In this document: positions 1 through 4,437 of the stretch, in pieces
How the letters are laid out: each line of letters begins with the position of its first letter
Numbering within the stretch: the stretch's first letter is position 1
Assembly: GCA_947388575.1 (NCBI GenBank)
Contig: CANDSI010000001.1
Location: forward strand, 1 to 21,874
Length of the DNA: 21,874 nt
Direction of reading: 5' to 3'
Source of the DNA: an uncultured Mycoplasma sp.
GTDB taxonomy: Bacteria > Bacillota_I > Bacilli_A > RF39 > UBA660
Notes under the pieces: model-generated
Database searches by the model: none
What the model saw: the letters and a program-made list of their open reading frames with translations, nothing else
What the model was told of the DNA's origin: nothing
Translations under genes and position numbers: made by a program

Positions 1-605
1 AGATTGAATTTTCAGATATTTGTAAAAGAAAAGTACCAGCCTCTTGGAAAATAAAAAATATTATTGAACTTTGTGATTTAAAAAAAGGCTATGAACCGGG
101 AAGTGAAAATTATTTAGAAAAACCCCTAAATAATACAATTGAATTTTATAGAGTTAGTGATTTAGACACAAAGAACCCTATATATATAGTAGATGATAAC
201 TCTATTTCATCTCGTGTTTCATGTGATGAAGTTCTTATATCATTTGATGGAAGTGTAGGCAGAGTTGGAATAGGATATAACGGGATTTTTTCTACTGGAA
301 TAAAAAAAGCAGTATCACTAAAGCCTGATATTTCAAACGGTTTATTATACTTTTTATTTAGATCTGAGTATGTTAGAAAGACAATAGAAAAATATGCAAG
401 TGGGTCGGTATTAAAACATGCAAGCTCTTCTATTCCTTATATTAATTTTCCGTATGATGAGGAATATTTTGGTAACTTTTCAAAGCTTATTAATCCGTTA
501 TATTTAGAAATTATTTCATGTATTAATGAACAAGAAAAGTTACAAAAGTATTATGAATTTTTATTGCCTCTTATGGTAAATAATCAAATAAAAATAGAAG
601 ATTAA
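1..605 (+). CDS. hsdS: Type I restriction-modification specificity subunit, C-terminal part (partial at window start)
   Basis: An open frame runs from base 3 to a TAA at 603-605 with no start in the window, so only the C-terminal ~200 residues are seen. HsdS selects the DNA target of a type I restriction-modification complex (HsdR2 M2 S1) through two target-recognition domains. The visible part has the layout of one such domain: a 'VPASWKIKNIIELCDLKKGYEP'-type entry strand-helix, a 'GSVGRVGIGYNG' loop, 'KKAVSLKP', then a 'SGSVLKHASSSIPYINFP' segment like the usual 'G..q..is...l....iP.P' end, and a terminal helix. This is recognised by motif pattern, not by alignment. The hsdM and hsdR genes would lie left of the window. 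It is on the same strand as the element genes but separated from them by a minus-strand regulator, so it may be flanking DNA or cargo. Confidence 0.8.
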   Translation, partial: IEFSDICKRKVPASWKIKNIIELCDLKKGYEPGSENYLEKPLNNTIEFYRVSDLDTKNPIYIVDDNSISSRVSCDEVLISFDGSVGRVGIGYNGIFSTGIKKAVSLKPDISNGLLYFLFRSEYVRKTIEKYASGSVLKHASSSIPYINFPYDEEYFGNFSKLINPLYLEIISCINEQEKLQKYYEFLLPLMVNNQIKIED

Positions 606-612
606 ATCCCTT

Positions 613-1038
613 CTATTTTATTATGGAATAAATTGATAGCTTATGGTTGTAGCAGATGGTATATAAAGTAAGTGATGTTATTAAGAATTTACCTGTTTCG
701 TATCCACTATAAGTTGCTTGAGTTATCATACACTCATCTGCCATTTGTTGTTGAGTTAATCCTAATTTCATTCTCAATTCTTTAAGATTCGATCCAATCT
801 TTTTCTTATCTAATTTATCAACTTTTTTATAATTATCATTTGAACGAGATAATCCTGTAATATAATCTAAAGAATATTGATAAAGACTAGAAAATTTAAC
901 TAATTTAGGAAGAGGCATAGTATCGTGGTTATTTTCCCATCCGGCAACAGTTTTTCTTGAAACACCGAATACAAATCCCAATTCATCTTGAGTCATTTCT
1001 AATTCTTCTCTACAAAATTTAATATTATTATCTAACAT
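613..1038 (-). CDS. Tandem XRE-type helix-turn-helix transcriptional regulator
   Basis: About 141 residues with two XRE/Cro-C1 type domains in a row. The first covers roughly residues 5-60 ('CREELEMTQDELGFVFGVSRKTVAGWE'), the second roughly 80-135 ('LKELRMKLGLTQQQMADECMITQATYSGYE'). Each has the classic 'lTQ.elA...gvs..tvs.wE' signature. The ATG at 1038 is preferred because a GGTGAT lies six bases upstream; an in-frame TTG at 1044 would add two residues. No effector domain is visible, so it is probably a DNA-binding repressor. It is transcribed divergently from the membrane-protein gene at 1141, with about 100 bp between them that would hold both promoters and its likely operator. By position it looks like the master regulator of the mobile element. 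That role is inferred. Confidence 0.8.
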   Translation of the reverse strand: MLDNNIKFCREELEMTQDELGFVFGVSRKTVAGWENNHDTMPLPKLVKFSSLYQYSLDYITGLSRSNDNYKKVDKLDKKKIGSNLKELRMKLGLTQQQMADECMITQATYSGYETGKFLITSLTLYTICYNHKLSIYSIIK

Positions 1039-1044
1039 CACCAA

Positions 1045-1140
1045 TCACCACATATAATTTTCCCATTTATTTGATAAATATAAGCAAAAGGCTGGGTCGT
1101 TTTATAAAAGAGTGATATAATGTTTTAGGAGGAGGATATT
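1045..1140. promoter_or_regulatory. Divergent control region between regulator and membrane-protein gene
   Basis: A perfect -10 (TATAAT, 1116-1121) points rightward, followed by an AGGAGGAGG ribosome binding site at 1127-1135 for the gene at 1141. The -35 at about 1093 (TGGGTC) is poor, so the promoter would need activation or be weak. A 10-bp palindrome TTTTATAAAA (about 1100-1109) sits just upstream of the -10 and is a plausible operator. A second short inverted repeat (TTTATttgATAAA) lies nearer the minus-strand gene. No single clear promoter for the minus strand could be chosen. Confidence 0.45.
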
Positions 1141-1437
1141 ATGTATTTAAGTTTTGAAGATTTAGTATTATGTATATTAAAGGCATTAATCCTAACTTTT
1201 ATTATATTTGGTTTAGGATTATTAGGCGGCTTTGATTATCATTTAGGAGTTGTTTACTGTAATTTGATGAATATACCAAAAGATTTAGCACTTTCAATGG
1301 TTAGTCCGGGTATGGCTATTAATATTGGAATATTATTATTTGTTTTTGAAATGATTGGATTACACTTTATAGTGAAATTATTTAAAAAATTTAATATGTT
1401 CAATAACTTCTGTGAATTTCTAAGTTTAGATTATTAA
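1141..1437 (+). CDS. Small membrane protein of unknown function
   Basis: 98 residues with two predicted transmembrane helices, about residues 8-30 (LVLCILKALILTFIIFGLGL) and 57-80 (ending GIGL-like 'FEMIGLHFIVKLF'), a short polar link between them and a basic C-terminal 'KLFKKF' that suggests a cytoplasmic tail. The AGGAGGAGG ribosome binding site six bases upstream makes the ATG at 1141 secure. I do not recognise a family. It is followed after 11 bp by the membrane-anchored HTH regulator, so the two may form one operon and possibly one complex in the membrane. That is inferred from spacing only. Confidence 0.65.
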   Translation: MYLSFEDLVLCILKALILTFIIFGLGLLGGFDYHLGVVYCNLMNIPKDLALSMVSPGMAINIGILLFVFEMIGLHFIVKLFKKFNMFNNFCEFLSLDY

Positions 1438-1448
1438 TAAGTAGGATT

Positions 1449-2156
1449 ATGGATAAAAAGTATATAGGAAAATTTATTTCTAATATAAGAGAAGAAAAAA
1501 AGTTGACTCAAGAAGAATTAGCAAAGAGGCTAGGAGTTTCTAAAAGAAAAATTCAAAAAATAGAAAAAGGAAAATTCAAAATAAATTCTGATGTTATAAT
1601 ACCATTATGTAATGAGTTAAAAATATCAATTTATGAATTTTTAAATGGGCATAGAGGTAATGATAAAATAGACCAGAAAGATGCAATAAATATTTTAGAT
1701 GATTATGAAAAAAGCAAAACTCGGAGAAAAATCATTCAAGCAATTATTAGTGTTATAAGTGTGATACTATGTATTTTTAGTTGTATTTGGGTATACTGCA
1801 ATAGAGATTTAGCCTATGAATTGTCGGGAGAAAGTGAAAGTTTTTCTTATAATCAATTATTTTTCTTTAGAGATGATCGAACATATATAATGTTGTTCGG
1901 TAATCATGAAATAAAGAATGAAAATATTTCAGAAGAAGATATATCAAATGTAACTTTTAAATGTAATGAAAGATTAATTATTTCTTCAAGTGATTTTCTT
2001 CGTGGGGATGTAGTAGAGCGAAAAGGTTATGATGAATTATTTCCAGATGAAGTTGTAAAAAATATAAATGATTGGATTGTTGAAATAACATATAGACAGG
2101 ATGATGTATACAAAACAGAAATAATAAAACTTAAAAATAAAAATTTAAACAAATAA
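1449..2156 (+). CDS. XRE-family regulator with transmembrane helix and extracytoplasmic domain
   Basis: 235 residues. An XRE helix-turn-helix occupies about residues 5-63 ('IREEKKLTQEELAKRLGVSK', then 'KIQKIEKG'). A charged linker follows, then one hydrophobic helix at about 96-117 (IIQAIISVISVILCIFSCIW) and about 115 residues that should lie outside the membrane ('ELSGESESFSYNQLFFFRDDRTYIMLFGNHEIKN...'). Such one-component membrane regulators bind DNA on the inside and could sense something at the surface. Only a weak AGG precedes the ATG, so translation may depend on the gene before it. The outer domain is not one I can name. Regulation of transfer in response to an outside cue is an inference from architecture and neighbours. 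Confidence 0.75.
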   Translation: MDKKYIGKFISNIREEKKLTQEELAKRLGVSKRKIQKIEKGKFKINSDVIIPLCNELKISIYEFLNGHRGNDKIDQKDAINILDDYEKSKTRRKIIQAIISVISVILCIFSCIWVYCNRDLAYELSGESESFSYNQLFFFRDDRTYIMLFGNHEIKNENISEEDISNVTFKCNERLIISSSDFLRGDVVERKGYDELFPDEVVKNINDWIVEITYRQDDVYKTEIIKLKNKNLNK

Positions 2157-2181
2157 AAGTATGTTAGATATTTGTGAATAT

Positions 2182-2210
2182 TTTACTTTATTGTCAAAAA
2201 ATGTTATAAT
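2182..2210 (+). promoter_or_regulatory. Promoter with extended -10 upstream of the sigma-like gene leader
   Basis: The -35 is TTTACT (2182-2187), followed by a 17-bp spacer and a perfect TATAAT at 2205-2210. The bases TG at 2202-2203 make this an extended -10 (TGnTATAAT). Transcription would start near 2217, just before a hairpin. This is the best-formed promoter in the left half of the window and would drive the 370-base leader ahead of the sigma-like gene. Confidence 0.65.
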
Positions 2211-2221
2211 TAGGATGTATT

Positions 2222-2255
2222 AAGTAGTAGTGCTTTTGAAGTATTACTACTTTTT
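2222..2255 (+). terminator. Hairpin with T-run directly after the transcription start (attenuator-like)
   Basis: Arms AAGTAGTA (2222-2229) and TACTACTT (2245-2252) pair perfectly. The interior continues with wobble pairs (2230-2235 with 2239-2244), leaving a 3-base loop at 2236-2238. TTTTT follows from 2251. Because it begins about five bases into the predicted transcript, it could end transcription at about 40 bases or act as a 5' stabilising hairpin. Confidence 0.5.
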
Positions 2256-2459
2256 ATATTCTAAGAAGAAAGGATTAAGTATGTGCTAGAAACTATGCTG
2301 TAGTAGTATTGTAGTATATAACTTTAGGGGAAAAATAAAGTAAATAAAACATCGGGCAGTTTTCAGATGTAATTACTTTCGGTAGTAATTGTAGTTCTGC
2401 ATAGCTTTTTAAGGTGCCTAGATGTTTTTATACTACGAAGAAAGAACAGTTAATGTTTT

Positions 2460-2505
2460 AAATGCTGATAATATTCTTATACAGGATATTGTCGGCATTT
2501 TTTTT
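2460..2505 (+). terminator. Strong intrinsic terminator inside the leader
   Basis: Fifteen base pairs join 2462-2476 to 2484-2498 (ATGCTGATAATATTC with its partner, three G-T wobbles), with a 7-base loop (TTATACA) and eight T residues at 2498-2505. It lies 80 bases before the sigma-like gene, so full-length mRNA requires read-through or another promoter. It is therefore a control point or the end of a separate small RNA. Confidence 0.8.
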
Positions 2506-2541
2506 GTGTTCTTAATTAGAATTTTTGATTCTAGAGGACCA

Positions 2542-2578
2542 CCTCCTATTAATTTGGCTTTTGCAAATTAATAGGAGG
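2542..2578 (+). promoter_or_regulatory. Perfect 15-bp hairpin sequestering the Shine-Dalgarno of the sigma-like gene
   Basis: CCTCCTATTAATTTG (2542-2556) is exactly complementary to CAAATTAATAGGAGG (2564-2578), with a 7-base loop (GCTTTTG). The 3' arm contains the complete AGGAGG for the ATG at 2587, so the folded mRNA would block ribosome entry. No T-run follows, so it is a translational device and not a terminator. A short frame opening at TTG 2525 runs through the hairpin and stops at TGA 2588-2590, overlapping the ATG. If translated it could melt the stem, but it lacks a visible ribosome binding site. Confidence 0.75.
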
Positions 2579-2586
2579 AAAAATAA

Positions 2587-3057
2587 ATGATTAAAAGTCC
2601 AAAAAGAAGAAAATATAAAGATAACCCTTATGAAATAAAGGTTATAAATGAGAAGTATTTTGTAAGTTTTAAAGATAGTAATAATAATAAACAAAACATT
2701 AGAGTTAGTTCACAAATTTTTGAAGTATTTAATGAATCGGAATTACATGATCTTTCAGAATTAAATGAATATGATAGACATATAGAACATTCTGAAGTAT
2801 TTGATATTACACTTTATCATAAGGCATCTAATGAAAGTTATTCACTAGAGAAAGAAGTGGAAGATAAATTATTTCATCAAGAATTAAAAAAATGTATTAG
2901 AATGCTTCCAGAAGTTCAAAAAAGAAGGATTATTAAGTATTATTTTGAGGATAAAAATGAATATGAAATAGCTAAAGAAGAAGCTACTACACATCAAGCT
3001 GTTAACAAATCTCTTAAACAAGCAAGAGAAAAATTAAAAGAAATTTTAAAAAAATAA
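2587..3057 (+). CDS. Sigma-70 region 4-like regulator of a conjugative element
   Basis: 156 residues. The C-terminal ~60 residues read as sigma-70 region 4: 'LPEVQKRRIIKYYFEDKNEYEIAKEEATTHQAVNKSLKQAREKLKEILK', an LPE...R..i..yf......eIA...g.....v..sl..A..kl pattern that binds -35 DNA. The N-terminal ~90 residues (basic start, then 'NPYEIKV...YFVSFKD...I.VS...FEVFNE...HDLSELNEYDRHIEHSE') lack region 2 and match the layout of small sigma-like proteins common on ICEs and phages of Firmicutes, analogous in place to ORF7 of Tn916. It probably activates element promoters. The AGGAGG at 2573-2578 is hidden in a perfect hairpin, so translation is likely controlled. A long stem-loop ends the transcript just after the gene. 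Confidence 0.8.
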   Translation: MIKSPKRRKYKDNPYEIKVINEKYFVSFKDSNNNKQNIRVSSQIFEVFNESELHDLSELNEYDRHIEHSEVFDITLYHKASNESYSLEKEVEDKLFHQELKKCIRMLPEVQKRRIIKYYFEDKNEYEIAKEEATTHQAVNKSLKQAREKLKEILKK

Positions 3058-3091
3058 AAAATTAGGGTTGCTATTTTGCTTCTAAGTGAGG

Positions 3092-3140
3092 AAACAAGTG
3101 AGAGGGTTAATTATTTAACTTATCTCACTTGTTTATTTTC
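3092..3140 (+). terminator. Long stem-loop terminator after the sigma-like gene
   Basis: AAACAAGTGAGA (3092-3103) pairs perfectly with TCTCACTTGTTT (3123-3134). The inner arms GGTTAA/TTAACT (3105-3110/3115-3120) extend the helix to about 19 pairs with one bulge. TTTATTTT follows. The stem also has A-rich sequence upstream, so it might work on both strands. Confidence 0.7.
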
Positions 3141-3152
3141 AAGTTTTGTTCT

Positions 3153-3420
3153 TTGACAATTTTTTATCATTCATCAAATACATTCCTATTATGAATAGCA
3201 CTTTAGTTGGTTCGCTTGTCGATCAAAACCAGACTATAAAAATAGATTGCTTCTATTTTGCGATGACAAATAATAGGTACAATGATACTTCTGTTTAGCC
3301 ACAATCTCAAATAATGGGAGCAGTTCTGTGAGATCCACAGAAAGGTGAAATGCCTATGGAACTAATTAGCAAGTAGTCGTTTGATGATTTCCTACCGAGG
3401 GGTTCGAGGAAAAATATCGG
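3153..3420 (+). other. Gene-less stretch with hairpins; candidate structured RNA
   Basis: The bases 3058-3459 hold no credible gene. A consensus -35 TTGACA lies at 3153-3158, but the -10 at the right distance (AATACA near 3177) is poor. Further on are these pairings: TAGT+TGGTT with AACCA+ACTA (3204-3212/3227-3236, one bulged G); AAAATAGA/TCTATTTT (3239-3246/3252-3259); TTCTGTG/CACAGAA (3324-3330/3336-3342), which competes with ATCTCA/TGAGAT (3304-3309/3329-3334); GGT+GAAAT with ATTTC+ACC (3344-3351/3387-3396); and ACCGA/TCGGT (3394-3398/3417-3421). Mutually exclusive pairs near a start codon suggest a regulatory leader for the gene at 3460. The family is unknown to me. Confidence 0.35.
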
Positions 3421-3459
3421 TGATGTATATAAAAAATTAAAAAGGATAAGGTGATTTAA

Positions 3460-3666
3460 ATGAAAAAATATGATGTTCAGATTAAAGTGGTGAAAGAACA
3501 TGAAATAACAGTTAGTGCTTCTTGTAAAGCTGAAGCAATTAGTAAAATAGAAGAATTGGTTGCTGGTTCTGAAATTAAAAATTTGGATATTCCTAACTTT
3601 ACAAAACATTATACTATTATAGATATAGTTAAAAAGCCACTATTTAAGAAAAAGCATCATAGATGA
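3460..3666 (+). CDS. Small conserved mobile-element protein, possibly DpnD/PcfM-like
   Basis: 68 residues. The pattern is a short beta strand (KYDVQIKVVKEHEITVSA), an alpha helix with alternating Ala and charged residues (SCKAEAISKIEELVAG), then a second strand, and a basic tail (KKPLFKKKHHR). That resembles the small DpnD/PcfM-type proteins often found on conjugative elements, but the match is by pattern only and weak. The ATG has an AGGTGA five bases upstream. It follows the structured stretch 3153-3420, which would be its 5' leader, and is followed after about 50 bases by the lipoprotein gene. Function is unknown. Confidence 0.6.
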   Translation: MKKYDVQIKVVKEHEITVSASCKAEAISKIEELVAGSEIKNLDIPNFTKHYTIIDIVKKPLFKKKHHR

Positions 3667-3714
3667 TTTGTGTTTTTTTTAAAATGATGGTAGCATCAAG
3701 GTGAGGTGAAAAAA

Positions 3715-4386
3715 ATGAAAAAATTTTTATTAATATCCTTAATATTGTTATCAATTACGGGTTGTGAATCAGTTCAAAACTTTGGAGATTTAAAAGATGT
3801 AAATGTTAAAAATGTTCCTACAAAAGAAATTAATATAACTGAAGAAGAAGTTAAGAATGATGTTAATTTGGATAATGGAACAATTAATTTAGAAAATGAA
3901 GTTGAAATAGAAAGTAAGGTAAAAGAATCTAAGATAAATTCTAGTGATAATAAACAACCACAAGATAGTTCAACTTCAACGAAATTAGAACAAAAAAATA
4001 ATGTTTCACAACAAACTGAAAATAAAGATACTAGCAATCAAAACCAGATTGTTAAAGAATCAGAAAAAACTATACCTACTTCTGGTAATGATGTAGAAGT
4101 TAATTATACAGAAAATAGTAATGATTTAATGTATTCTATTACACATAGGATTGCTGAACATAGTACAGAAAGCAGTTGTAACTCTCTTGGATTTAAAATC
4201 AAAGACAAAGAATTAGATGCAATTATGGATTGGAATGAAGCTCATCCAGAGCAAATTAAACAACCTGTAATTAAAAGCTCAATGTGCTTGACAGTAATTA
4301 AAGATGGTAATGAATACTGGTTTTTACATTTTATTACGGAGGATGGTAACAATATGGATGCTGAATTAAAGGAACTTTATAAATAA
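3715..4386 (+). CDS. Putative lipoprotein of unknown function
   Basis: About 223 residues. The start at ATG 3715 is preferred (AGGTGA at 3704-3709); an in-frame GTG at 3706 would add three residues. A lipoprotein signal is clear: MKKFLLISLILLSITGC, with the lipobox ITGC and lipid-bearing Cys17. Residues ~20-140 are a low-complexity spacer rich in Asn, Lys, Glu, Ser and Gln, typical for reaching through the cell wall. A compact C-terminal domain (about 140-223) contains 'CNSLGFKIKDKELDAIMDWNEAHPE' and 'SSMCLTVIKDGNEYWFLHFITEDG', including two Cys that could pair. No named family is recognised. Since it sits beside adhesin and sortase genes on a conjugative element, a role in mating contact or surface exclusion is possible but unproven. 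A terminator follows directly. Confidence 0.75.
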   Translation: MKKFLLISLILLSITGCESVQNFGDLKDVNVKNVPTKEINITEEEVKNDVNLDNGTINLENEVEIESKVKESKINSSDNKQPQDSSTSTKLEQKNNVSQQTENKDTSNQNQIVKESEKTIPTSGNDVEVNYTENSNDLMYSITHRIAEHSTESSCNSLGFKIKDKELDAIMDWNEAHPEQIKQPVIKSSMCLTVIKDGNEYWFLHFITEDGNNMDAELKELYK

Positions 4387-4392
4387 AATTTT

Positions 4393-4415
4393 AGGACTCT
4401 TTATGAGTCTTTTTT
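4393..4415 (+). terminator. Intrinsic terminator between lipoprotein and adhesin genes
   Basis: GACTC/GAGTC (4395-4399/4405-4409), extended by a G-T and an A-T pair, with a 5-base loop and six T residues (4410-4415). No separate promoter is visible in the 22 bases before the adhesin start, so adhesin expression may depend on read-through. Confidence 0.7.
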
Positions 4416-4437
4416 AATGCAAAGGAGGAAGATAAAT

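Larger units (their letters stand above)
2217..2505 (+). ncRNA. Candidate structured leader or small RNA of about 290 bases
   Basis: No convincing coding frame occupies this 5' part of the gene-less stretch 2157-2586, but many complementary segments do. AAAACATCGGGCA (2346-2358) pairs with 2415-2428, with one bulged A at 2420. GTAGTATA (2311-2318) pairs with TATACTAC (2429-2436), stacked directly on the first helix. AATTACT/AGTAATT (2371-2377/2384-2390) forms an apical hairpin. CTATGC (2293-2298) pairs with GCATAG (2399-2404), which crosses the first two helices like a pseudoknot. GCAG/CTGC (2356-2359/2397-2400) is a competing pair. The unit is bounded by a promoter and a strong terminator. 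I do not recognise an Rfam family. It may be a stand-alone RNA or a regulatory leader of the sigma-like gene. Confidence 0.4.

Noticed and set aside
2191..2196. TTGTCA as a -35 element
   Set aside because: It lies only eight bases from TATAAT at 2205; TTTACT at 2182-2187 has the proper 17-base spacing.
2217..2505. Group II intron or retron RNA
   Set aside because: No domain V-like 34-base hairpin and no reverse transcriptase gene nearby.
2512..2694. Minus-strand frame over the RBS hairpin and sigma-like gene start
   Set aside because: Low-complexity Phe/Ile/Leu-rich shadow with no ribosome site; explained by the gene on the other strand.
3344..3396. Resemblance of GGTGAAATgCC...CCTACCG to the FMN riboswitch core
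   Set aside because: The remaining conserved RFN segments and helix order are missing and the downstream gene is unrelated to riboflavin.
3401..3407. GGTTCGA as a tRNA T-arm
   Set aside because: No acceptor, D or anticodon stems can be built around it.
3307..3609. Minus-strand frame across the structured leader and the gene at 3460
   Set aside because: Phe/Asn-rich shadow composition, no ribosome site, overlaps a better supported plus-strand gene.
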